In this document: positions 9,114 through 16,395 of the stretch, in pieces
Position numbering within the stretch: the stretch's first letter is position 1
Layout of the letters: each line of letters opens with the position of its first letter
From: Burkholderia sp. Ax-1724
GTDB taxonomy: Bacteria > Pseudomonadota > Gammaproteobacteria > Burkholderiales > Burkholderiaceae
Length of the DNA stretch: 64,000 bases
Direction of reading: 5' to 3'
NCBI RefSeq assembly: GCF_011752995.1
Contig: NZ_VWWL01000004.1
Coordinates: 62,001-126,000, forward strand
The notes under the pieces: model-generated
Seen by the model: the letters and a program-made list of their open reading frames with translations, nothing else
What the model was told of the DNA's origin: nothing
The model's database searches: none
Made by a program: the position numbers and the translations under genes

Positions 9114-9992
9114 TTAGATGCCGCTTGCGCGGCTGAACGTATCGATGATCGCGGTGTACGCGGCGGGTTCTTCGATATAGCCCGCATGTCCCGCGCGCGG
9201 CACGATCTGCAGGCGGGTGCGCGCGGCGAGCGCGATCTTTTCGCAGGCTTCGGGCGCGGTAATCGTGTCTTCGGCGCCGACCGCGACGTCGACGCGGCCT
9301 TCGTAGCGCGCGAGGTCGCCGGCAAGATCGGCGTTGGCGAGCAGATGCGTGGCCTGCGCGTAACCGTGCGGGATCACGCGCGCCATGTTCCAGCGCACCC
9401 ATGCGCGCGCCGCGTCGTTCGCGTGAGCGGACAGCATGTTGGCGCTGCGTTTTTCGGCGAGCCCTTGCGGGCCGAGTTCGTTGAGCATCGCGAGACGCTG
9501 ATCGCGTTTCGCGTCGCGCACTTCAGCGGACGCCGCGCCGTAGCCGCCCGCGGGCGACAGCAGCAGCAGACCGGCAAGACGCTGCGGATGCGCAAGCGCG
9601 CATGCGCCGGCGATGATCGCGCCGAGCGAATGCCCGACCAGCACGCAGCGTTCGATGCCGAGCGTGTCGAGCCATTCCTTCAATACGGCCGCGTAGTCCT
9701 GAGCGAGCGGCGAAGCCGCCGCGACCGGCGTGGATGCGCCATACCCCGGCGCATCCCAGGCCAGCACGCGGCGTGTCGCGCCGAGCGCGTCGAACTGCTG
9801 CACCCACGATGCCGCGCCCGAACCGATGCCATGCAGCAGCACGAGCGGCAGCGCATCGTTGCCGGCCTGGCCGGCTTCGCGATAGCTCACGACGCGTTGC
9901 GCGGCCAGGCTGCTGTGCTGCGCCGGATAGCGCGCGAGACGCGCTTCGAGCGCGGCAGGCTGATCGGCATTGGCGGACGGGACTACGGACAT
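9114..9992 (-). CDS. alpha/beta hydrolase
   Basis: This 292-aa alpha/beta-hydrolase has an LLHGIGSG oxyanion region near residues 53-60, the nucleophile elbow GHSLG near 125-129, an acid in VGAED and the catalytic His in RAGHAGYIEEP near the C-terminus. In extradiol pathways such enzymes often cleave the C-C bond of the meta-cleavage product (BphD/MhpC type), but esterases and lactonases share these motifs. It lies between the cupin and IclR genes in the same operon. Confidence 0.85.
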   Translation of the reverse strand: MSVVPSANADQPAALEARLARYPAQHSSLAAQRVVSYREAGQAGNDALPLVLLHGIGSGAASWVQQFDALGATRRVLAWDAPGYGASTPVAAASPLAQDYAAVLKEWLDTLGIERCVLVGHSLGAIIAGACALAHPQRLAGLLLLSPAGGYGAASAEVRDAKRDQRLAMLNELGPQGLAEKRSANMLSAHANDAARAWVRWNMARVIPHGYAQATHLLANADLAGDLARYEGRVDVAVGAEDTITAPEACEKIALAARTRLQIVPRAGHAGYIEEPAAYTAIIDTFSRASGI

Positions 9993-10075
9993 GATTGCCT
10001 TCGCGGGTGAAGTGAAACGACGTGAACGGCTCGACGATTGCGCGGTACTTCAATTGCGCCTCAGTGGTGCTGCGG

Positions 10076-10624
10076 TTACGCCTTGTTTGCAGCCAGATCG
10101 CGCTTGATCTTCGCGAGTGGCGAATCCGGCGGATACGTCGGCGTGATCGGCTTCGGCGAACCGAGCATCACGCACATCAGCGCGTCTTCCTCGCCCACGT
10201 TGATCTCCGAGCGGTACACGCCGGGCGGCACCGAGATCAGGTCGCGCTCGCCGAGCACGGCTTCCCACGTTTCGCCGTCACGCTCGCAGACCACCTTCAT
10301 CTTGCCGCGCAGCACGAAGAAAATTTCTTCGACATCCATATGAATATGGCTCGGGCCGATGTTGCCGGCCGGGATCACCATCGTCGAGAACGTGAAGCCG
10401 CCTGCCGGCACGGTGTTCATGTCCTTCGCGACGCCGGTGCCGCCCGTGCCGACGTAGCGCATCTGCGCACGGCGATACTTCGGGTCGTAGTCGGCCTGGA
10501 ATTTCAGCGCGTCCCAGTCGTAGCGACGCGTTTCGAAGCGCGCGACGCGGCCGTCCAGCCACTGCTGGAAGTTCGCGTCCGCGGGTTGGTCCCAGGACTT
10601 GCGTTCGTTGTCAACGTCCGCCAT
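10076..10624 (-). CDS. cupin-domain protein of unknown role in the aromatic operon
   Basis: The 182-aa protein has a single cupin barrel. The metal-binding motif is visible as PSHIHMDVEEIFFVLRG with a downstream PPGVYRSE segment. The start at 10624 has AGGAG 6 bp upstream. Cupins in aromatic operons include ring-cleavage dioxygenases, isomerases and chaperone-like proteins, and I cannot choose among these. It follows the SDR gene by 26 bp and precedes the hydrolase by 83 bp, the widest gap in the operon. Confidence 0.8.
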   Translation of the reverse strand: MADVDNERKSWDQPADANFQQWLDGRVARFETRRYDWDALKFQADYDPKYRRAQMRYVGTGGTGVAKDMNTVPAGGFTFSTMVIPAGNIGPSHIHMDVEEIFFVLRGKMKVVCERDGETWEAVLGERDLISVPPGVYRSEINVGEEDALMCVMLGSPKPITPTYPPDSPLAKIKRDLAANKA

Positions 10625-10650
10625 CTGTTTCTCCTTTCGATTCGACAAGA

Positions 10651-11418
10651 TCAATTCATCACGAAGCCGCCGTTGACCGGCAGCAATTGGCCGGTCACAA
10701 AGCGGGCGGCATCGGACAACAGGAACAACACCGGCCCGGTTACGTCGTCGGGCACTTGTGCGCGCGTGAGCGCGCGGCCTTGCAGGTAATACTGATGGCG
10801 CTCCGCCGGCACGTAGGCGGTCGCCTCGACTTCGGTCAGGCCCGGCGCGATCGCGTTGACGGTCACGCCGTGCGCGCCGAATTCGCGCGCAAGCGAGCGC
10901 GTCATCGAGATCACGGCGCCCTTGCTCGCGACGTACGCGAGCAGCTTCGGCGCGCCCCACATCGCCGTGTCCGAGGCGATGTTGACGACGGCGCCACGGC
11001 CCGAGTCGCGCAGATACGGCAGCGCGGCGGTGCTCATGAGCCAGGTGCCGCGCACGTTGACGTTCATCACGGCGTCCCACGTATCGACCGTCAATTCGTC
11101 CGCGAACTTGCCGCCGGAATTGGTGATTGCCGCGTTGTTGATCAGCGCGTCGAGGCCGCCGAACTGCGCCGCGCCCTGCTCGGCGAACTGCTTGACGCTG
11201 GCCGGATCGGCAAGGTCGAGCGGCAGGTAGGTCGCCGCGTGGCCCTGTTCCTTCAGCGATGCCGCGAGCGCACGGCCCGCGTCGTGCAGCACGTCGCCGA
11301 ACACGACCTGGGCACCGGCTTCCACGAGCGCGCGGACGAACGCCGCGCCGAGACCGCGCGCGCCGCCCGTGACGAGAACGCGCCGGCCCTTGAGCGCTGC
11401 GAGTGCGTCGTTATGCAT
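10651..11418 (-). CDS. short-chain dehydrogenase/reductase, probably cis-dihydrodiol dehydrogenase-like
   Basis: This 255-aa classical SDR has the TGGARGLG cofactor motif (residues 17-24), NNAA, a catalytic Ser in NIASDT and an intact YVASK motif. Because its start overlaps the Rieske oxygenase stop (ATGCATAA), the two are translationally coupled. The simplest role is rearomatisation of the dihydrodiol made by the oxygenase to a catechol, which would feed the extradiol dioxygenase. That order is inferred from gene order and family knowledge. Confidence 0.85.
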   Translation of the reverse strand: MHNDALAALKGRRVLVTGGARGLGAAFVRALVEAGAQVVFGDVLHDAGRALAASLKEQGHAATYLPLDLADPASVKQFAEQGAAQFGGLDALINNAAITNSGGKFADELTVDTWDAVMNVNVRGTWLMSTAALPYLRDSGRGAVVNIASDTAMWGAPKLLAYVASKGAVISMTRSLAREFGAHGVTVNAIAPGLTEVEATAYVPAERHQYYLQGRALTRAQVPDDVTGPVLFLLSDAARFVTGQLLPVNGGFVMN

Positions 11419-12502
11419 GGCTGTGACCGGCTTCGGTGGTGGCCGGCGCGGCAGCGGCCGCTGCCGCGCGATAGGCGTCGAGGTCGGTGACGTGCTGTTG
11501 CGCGCGTTGGCGCAGCATGCGGCGCACGCGCGTCATGCCGACGTCGTGCTGATACAGGAACTCGTGATCGCGCGCGTTCGGCGCGAGGCTTTCGAGAACG
11601 TAGCGGTCCTGTTCGAGCACGTCCCAGTGCAGACCTTCGAGACGGTTGCGATACAGGAAGCGCCATGCGTCGCGCTGCCAGCCCTGCACCTTGCGGGTAC
11701 GCCAGAAGTAGACCTGGCAATTGTCGCCCTCGACCGGCACCGCGAAGCCGATGATGCCGAAGCTGCCGCCCGGGCCGAACTTCTTCTTGTAGGGAATCGC
11801 GAGGCGCATCCACAGGGCGCCGGTTTCGCCGAGTTCGACCCAGTCGAAGTTGACGTCGCGCTGGCCGATCTTTTCGAACATCAGACCGGTTTCGGTCTTG
11901 CGCACGCGCATGTCGGCCTGCTTGTCGCCTTCGGCCATCGAGTGCGAGGTCGCGTGCAGATAGGCGCCGTGCATCGGGTCCATCACGTTGTCGATCGCGT
12001 ACTGGTAATTGCACTTCCAGTTCGACATGCACAGGAAGCTGGCGTATTCCTCGCCGACCAGTTCTTCCGGCAGCACGAGCGGCACGGGTTCCTTGTGCGC
12101 TTCGTCGCCGAACCACAGGAAGATCGCGCCGGCGTGTTCTTCGACCGGATACGACTTCACGCACTTCTGGCCTTCGAGCGGGCAGCTCGCGACCGCCGGC
12201 ACGTTGACGACCGTGCCGCTGCCGTCCACCTGGATGCCGTGATACCAGCATGCGACGCTGCCGCCGAGGTTCCAGCCGAGCGACAGACGCGCGCCACGGT
12301 GCGGGCAGCGGTCTTCGAGCGCGTGGACTTTGCCTTCCTGATCGCGCCACAGCACGATCTGGTCGCCGAGACGGGTCACGCCGATCGGCGCGTTGCCGAC
12401 CTGCCAGCTCGGGGCGACCGGATACCAGTAATTGCGGAGACCTTGGTCGAGGTACGACTTGATCGGATCAGCCGTGCCTTCGGTTGTAGTGGGGGACGTC
12501 AT
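11411..12502 (-). CDS. Rieske non-heme iron oxygenase, large (alpha) subunit
   Basis: The 363-aa protein has an N-terminal Rieske [2Fe-2S] domain with C66/H68 (RCPHRG) and C85/H88 (CWYHG). Its catalytic domain has the mononuclear-iron motif D175-x2-H178-x4-H183 (DPMHGAYLH). It should insert one or both atoms of O2 into an aromatic substrate using electrons from the ferredoxin and reductase in this operon. No beta-subunit gene is present, so it is probably an alpha-only oxygenase. Its motifs cannot fix the substrate. Confidence 0.92.
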   Translation of the reverse strand: MTSPTTTEGTADPIKSYLDQGLRNYWYPVAPSWQVGNAPIGVTRLGDQIVLWRDQEGKVHALEDRCPHRGARLSLGWNLGGSVACWYHGIQVDGSGTVVNVPAVASCPLEGQKCVKSYPVEEHAGAIFLWFGDEAHKEPVPLVLPEELVGEEYASFLCMSNWKCNYQYAIDNVMDPMHGAYLHATSHSMAEGDKQADMRVRKTETGLMFEKIGQRDVNFDWVELGETGALWMRLAIPYKKKFGPGGSFGIIGFAVPVEGDNCQVYFWRTRKVQGWQRDAWRFLYRNRLEGLHWDVLEQDRYVLESLAPNARDHEFLYQHDVGMTRVRRMLRQRAQQHVTDLDAYRAAAAAAAPATTEAGHSHA

Positions 12503-12550
12503 GAAGAGACTCCAGTACGGATGCGATGAAACGTGTTCGGGAGAGCGCGC

Positions 12551-12862
12551 CTAGTCGGCGAGCAGGCGGAATTCGGCGGCGAGGCGCTCGGCGTTCCACT
12601 GAGTGCCTTCGGCGGTGCGGAAACCGTCGCGGTTCAGGCCATCGGCGACTTCCTGCAATTCCGTCGCACCGGCTTCGAAAACACGTTCGAGCGCATCGCC
12701 GAAGTCGTTTTCGTACTGGGTCGGCTCGGCCTTGCGGTTCTGCCAGATCATGTTGCTGCTCTCGCCCGGCTTTTCGATCAGGCCTTTACCCGCGACGTTG
12801 TTCGGTTGCGGCGCCAGCCACGGCTTCAGGAAGGGATTGAAATTCACGGCTACCTCTCGCAT
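12551..12862 (-). CDS. small recombinase-like helix-turn-helix protein in a Rieske operon
   Basis: This 103-aa protein is not an enzyme I recognise. Its last 45 residues (ELQEVADGLNRDGFRTAEG then W) look like the short helical motif at the end of the serine-recombinase Recombinase domain, without any catalytic part. The first half is rich in Pro, Asn and Trp. ATG 12862 begins one base after the ferredoxin stop, with GGTGG inside the ferredoxin end as ribosome site, so the two genes are coupled. The position between ferredoxin and oxygenase suggests an accessory role in the oxygenase system. This is inference. Confidence 0.75.
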   Translation of the reverse strand: MREVAVNFNPFLKPWLAPQPNNVAGKGLIEKPGESSNMIWQNRKAEPTQYENDFGDALERVFEAGATELQEVADGLNRDGFRTAEGTQWNAERLAAEFRLLAD

Positions 12863-12863
12863 G

Positions 12864-13178
12864 TCATTCCACCTTGATCTGGATTTCTTCACCTGCGAGA
12901 CGTACGGCGTACATCTTCAGGTCACGGCCGCCCGGCTCTTTCAGACACTTGCCGGTCGGGATATGGAACACGGCTTCGTGCAGCGGACATTCGACGGTGT
13001 CGCCGTCGACAAAGCCTTGCGTCAGCAACGCGTACGCGTGCGGGCAGACGTTTTCCATCGCGTAGATTTCGTCGCCCACCTTGTAGATGCCGATTTCCGT
13101 GTCGTCGAGCTTGAACTCGAGCGGGGAGTCTTCGGACAGTTCGCCGGCATGTCCGGCGCAGCGCCATTGTTCAGTCAT
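12864..13178 (-). CDS. Rieske-type [2Fe-2S] ferredoxin
   Basis: The 104-aa protein is a stand-alone Rieske ferredoxin with cluster ligands C45/H47 (CPHAYA) and C64/H67 (CPLHEA). It should carry electrons from the FAD reductase (1152-2417) to the Rieske oxygenase (11411-12502). It is the first gene of the operon, and the promoter region with a 16-bp palindrome lies just upstream. Confidence 0.92.
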   Translation of the reverse strand: MTEQWRCAGHAGELSEDSPLEFKLDDTEIGIYKVGDEIYAMENVCPHAYALLTQGFVDGDTVECPLHEAVFHIPTGKCLKEPGGRDLKMYAVRLAGEEIQIKVE

Positions 13179-13203
13179 TTCTCGCCTTCTCCTGAGCCTC
13201 TTC

Positions 13204-13219
13204 GTTCCACATAAGGAAC
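13204..13219. promoter_or_regulatory. candidate IclR operator upstream of the catabolic operon
   Basis: GTTCC-N6-GGAAC forms an inverted repeat 25 bp upstream of the ferredoxin start. The same arms, with one change, recur at 13487-13502. IclR regulators commonly bind such short palindromes. Assignment to the local IclR proteins is inference. Confidence 0.55.
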
Positions 13220-13486
13220 ATCAGTTCGTGTATGGTCAATTATAGGAGTCGTCCCGCGCGGAGAAAATAAAAAAATCGCTCCTTAGGGGAAAACACTGAC
13301 TGTCGCATCGGCGATACATCGAGGCGCCGCATGCCGCGCGCAACCGCATACCACGCGGGCCTTTGATGGATATGGCCGGAGCGCAATCCGCAGAGGGACG
13401 CGCCGCCCCGCGTGCGGGTTTATACCGATCTCAAAATTTAATTTACTCGTTCGAGGCTTCACTATACTTTCCATAGGCGATACGTC
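13220..13486. other. divergent promoter region between catabolic operon and porin
   Basis: This is the middle of the 445-bp gap 13179-13623. I see no gene in it. It has an AT-rich stretch at 13427-13480 that includes TTTCCATAGG, a partial match to the palindromes on either side. Promoters for both directions presumably lie here, but none can be fixed with confidence. Confidence 0.5.
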
Positions 13487-13502
13487 TGTCCATATATGGA
13501 AC
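13487..13502. promoter_or_regulatory. candidate IclR operator upstream of the porin
   Basis: TGTCC-N6-GGAAC contains the perfect 12-bp palindrome TCCATATATGGA. It shares arms and 6-bp spacing with the site at 13204-13219 and lies 121 bp before the porin start. This suggests one regulator controls both transcription units. Confidence 0.55.
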
Positions 13503-13623
13503 GTAAGACCCACGAGGTTCTGGCAAAGAAATCAGAACGGCATCGACAACCCCAAGTACAGGTCAGCGACGGCGCATCCGGCGAGAGTCCGCGCCGCGGG
13601 ATCAGGGACCAGGAGAACCAACG

Positions 13624-14697
13624 GTGAAGCAAATCATTGCGGCCGGCTTGACGGCAGCTTGCATGACCCCTTGCGCATGGGCGCAGAGCAGCGTGACGCT
13701 ATACGGCAGCCTCGACGCCGGCGTCGCCTACATCAGCAACGTGGGCGGCAGCTCGAAGTGGATGATGGAACAGGGCAACACGCAGCCCGATCGTTGGGGC
13801 CTGAAGGGTGTCGAAGACCTCGGTAACGGCCTGAAGGCGGTGTTCCAGCTCGAAAACGGCTTCTATACGAACACCGGCGCGATGGCGAAAGCGGGCACGC
13901 TGTTCAATCGCCAGGCTTTCGTGGGCCTCTCGTCGGACTCGATCGGCACGCTGACCTTCGGCCATCAGACGCCGTTCAGCTTCGACGTGCTCGGCACGTT
14001 CAGCACAGCCTATCTGGGCGCGAGCTGGTATGCGTTCCACCCGGGCAACATCGACGCGCTCGCCAACACCGCCATCGTGCCTTACGACAACTCGGTGAAA
14101 TTCCGCTCGGCGACGTTCGGCGGCTTCACGGTCGGCGCGATGATGGGCCTCGGCAACCAGACCAACTTCGCGACCGGCCGCGAATACGGCTTCGCGGCAA
14201 CGTATGCGAACGGCGGCTTCAAGGCAGGCGCGAGCTACTCCGACGAAAACAACCGCACGCCGTCGATCGTCACGACCGGCATCACGAGCTTCCAGGGTCA
14301 GCCGGCCGCGACCTATATGGCCGACAAGCTGCAGAACATGGGCGCGGGTCTGTCGTACCAGTTCGGCAAGGTACTCGTGCACGGCCTGTACACGCGCGTG
14401 AAGCTCGAAAGCGCCGGCCATTCGGACACCTACCAGAGCTACGACGGCGGCGCGAACTGGATGATCACGCCGTACAACACGATCGCCGGCGGCGCCGCGA
14501 CCACGACGCTCGCCGGCCATCGCTGGACGCAGTTCATGATCGGCGACATCTATGCGCTGTCGAAGTCGACGCAGGTCTACGTCAACGCGCTGTATCAGCG
14601 CGCGGGTTCGAATACCGATGCGGCGTTCTTCACCGCGGGCGTGTCGAGCAGCCGCAATCAGGCGATTGTCCTGAGCGGCATCCACCACTCGTTCTGA
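13624..14697 (+). CDS. outer-membrane porin, Gram-negative trimeric (Burkholderia OmpC/Omp38 type)
   Basis: The 357-aa protein starts at GTG 13624 with AGGAG about 9 bp upstream. It has a signal peptide ending in WAQ near residue 21, then SSVTLYGSLDAGV, the standard opening of the beta-barrel porins of this group. The GLKGVEDLGNGLKAVFQLE segment is also typical, and the protein ends in Phe, as outer-membrane barrel proteins do. It is divergent from the aromatic operon and shares its regulatory region, so it probably lets the substrate through the outer membrane. Confidence 0.9.
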   Translation: MKQIIAAGLTAACMTPCAWAQSSVTLYGSLDAGVAYISNVGGSSKWMMEQGNTQPDRWGLKGVEDLGNGLKAVFQLENGFYTNTGAMAKAGTLFNRQAFVGLSSDSIGTLTFGHQTPFSFDVLGTFSTAYLGASWYAFHPGNIDALANTAIVPYDNSVKFRSATFGGFTVGAMMGLGNQTNFATGREYGFAATYANGGFKAGASYSDENNRTPSIVTTGITSFQGQPAATYMADKLQNMGAGLSYQFGKVLVHGLYTRVKLESAGHSDTYQSYDGGANWMITPYNTIAGGAATTTLAGHRWTQFMIGDIYALSKSTQVYVNALYQRAGSNTDAAFFTAGVSSSRNQAIVLSGIHHSF

Positions 14698-14719
14698 TTA
14701 CCTGCCCGACGAGGTGAAA

Positions 14720-14756
14720 CGGCGAGTCCGGCTGCGCAGGGCAGCGGGACTCGCCG
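14720..14756. terminator. hairpin between convergent porin and iclR genes
   Basis: A 10-bp perfect inverted repeat (CGGCGAGTCC and GGACTCGCCG) with a 17-base loop lies in the short gap between convergent genes. There is no T-run on either side, so it is at most a weak or factor-dependent terminator. Confidence 0.4.
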
Positions 14757-14789
14757 GAGGATCTGAAGCAAGCGCCGAACGGCGTGCGG

Positions 14790-15773
14790 TCAATGAGCCG
14801 CGACGCGCCGGCGCCGTGCCTGCATCGCGGTCGGATCGTCCGGGCGCGGACGGTAGCTGAGACGCTCGGACAGATCGAGCGCCGCCTGGCACACGGCAAT
14901 GACGAGCGGTTCGCGCTCGGCGACTTCACCGATGTCGGAGCGCGGAATCGTGATCGTCAACGCGGCGGCAATCTTGCCGCTCTGATCGCGCACCGGCGCG
15001 CTCACCACGGAAATGCCCCGCTCGAACGACGCCTCGCTCACCGCATAGCCGAGCGCCGCGCTCTCGCGCACCCGCCCGTACAGTTCTTCGACCGTCGCGG
15101 GCGTGCGCTCGGTGAAGCGCTGAAGCTGCGGTTCCGGATAAAGCTGGCGCAATTCCTCGAAACTCAGATCGCCCATCAGCACCTGGCCATGCACGGTCGC
15201 ATGCGCGGGCAGGCGCGTGCCGACGTGTACCTTCACCGAACTGAACATCGGCTCGTGCGTCTGCGCCTTCGCCACGAACACGACGTCGCGCTGATCGCGG
15301 ATCAGCAGATGCGTGCTGAGGCCAGTCGTGTCGCGCAGGCGTTCGAGGATCGGCGTGCCGATGTCGGTCAGTTCGAGCGAACTGAGGTACTCGAAGCCGA
15401 GCCGCAGCACCGCGACGCTCAGGCGGAAATAGCGGTCGCCGTTGGCGCGTTCGAGAAAGCCAAGCGCTTCGAGCGTCTGCAGCAGGCGAAACGTGGTGGT
15501 GCGCGGAATGCCGATCCGCTTCGACAACTCGGGCGCGCCAAGCACCGGCTCGCGCGCGCTGAATTCGGCCAGGATGCGCAGGCCGCGTTCGAGGCCCGGC
15601 ACCAGATAGGTCGAGCCGCCGGTGTTTTCGTCGTCGGCGGCGCCGGTTGCGTCGGCGCTCTCCGTGAGCGGCTGCGCCGCTTCGCTGTGTGCAGTCGAAA
15701 CCGCCGCCGCGCGCGACTTCAGCGGTTTGCGTCCCACGCCTGTCTGGTCTTCTTTTGCCATCTTGGCTGCCAT
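14790..15773 (-). CDS. IclR-family transcriptional regulator (paralogue of the one in the operon)
   Basis: The 327-aa protein has a longer N-terminal tail of about 60 residues, then the IclR HTH (PELSKRIGIPRTTTFRLLQTL) and the effector domain. From the YLVPGLERGL segment onward it aligns residue by residue with the IclR protein at 8215-9090, with most positions identical. ATG 15773 is used because a GAGA stretch precedes it. A second ATG at 15761 has no ribosome site. It points toward the porin, with convergent ends, and may answer to a related effector. Confidence 0.88.
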   Translation of the reverse strand: MAAKMAKEDQTGVGRKPLKSRAAAVSTAHSEAAQPLTESADATGAADDENTGGSTYLVPGLERGLRILAEFSAREPVLGAPELSKRIGIPRTTTFRLLQTLEALGFLERANGDRYFRLSVAVLRLGFEYLSSLELTDIGTPILERLRDTTGLSTHLLIRDQRDVVFVAKAQTHEPMFSSVKVHVGTRLPAHATVHGQVLMGDLSFEELRQLYPEPQLQRFTERTPATVEELYGRVRESAALGYAVSEASFERGISVVSAPVRDQSGKIAAALTITIPRSDIGEVAEREPLVIAVCQAALDLSERLSYRPRPDDPTAMQARRRRVAAH

Positions 15774-15983
15774 TTCTCTGCGATTCACTGTGTATAGATC
15801 GTCATCATAGCGCGAAGCATGCGGCGCCCGGCCATGCGGCCGGTTCGGCGTGCGCGGCGCGCGACGCGCACGCGTCGGGCGCATCGTGGCGCACCGATGC
15901 GGTGCTATTCTTTGTGCCGGTCCATTGCGCGGCATGCTGCACTGCCGCGCTCTCGCGCCGCCCATGCGTAGGGAGAGCATGCC

Positions 15984-16289
15984 ATGTCCGATGCCGTGCA
16001 GATTCAGGTTGCCGACTCGCATCTTTATCCGGGCTGCGCGGTGCGCATCGCGCATCTGCCCGAACCCGCGGCCGCGACTGAGGCGGCCAGCCGCGCCGAG
16101 GCGATCGTCGAATTCGCGGACGGCTCGGGCGCGCATGCCACCTGCCACCGGCGCGCGCATGACGAACTCGAATTGACCGTCGACGGCTATGCGACACAAA
16201 AACGTCATCCCGTGGCCGCGCGCCACTGGCTACTATTTGCCGTCGACGCGACGCACAGCAGCTGGCGTGTGAAGCGTCGGCTGCCATAA
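15984..16289 (+). CDS. small conserved-looking protein of unknown function
   Basis: This 101-aa frame has a good ribosome site (AGGGAGAG, 6 bp before ATG 15984). The product is soluble, with Ala/His/Arg-rich composition, two Cys and no signal peptide or membrane segment. I recognise no domain. Codon use matches the neighbours. It lies alone between the divergent iclR gene and the phosphoesterase gene. Confidence 0.6.
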   Translation: MSDAVQIQVADSHLYPGCAVRIAHLPEPAAATEAASRAEAIVEFADGSGAHATCHRRAHDELELTVDGYATQKRHPVAARHWLLFAVDATHSSWRVKRRLP

Positions 16290-16395
16290 GCGGTAAACCG
16301 CGAGGCCAGCCGGCCTCCGCGCACTCGCAACCGGTGTCGCGCGCGCCGCCTCGTGCGTCGCGGATGCAAGCGTCACGTCCAACCGGAACTTACCG

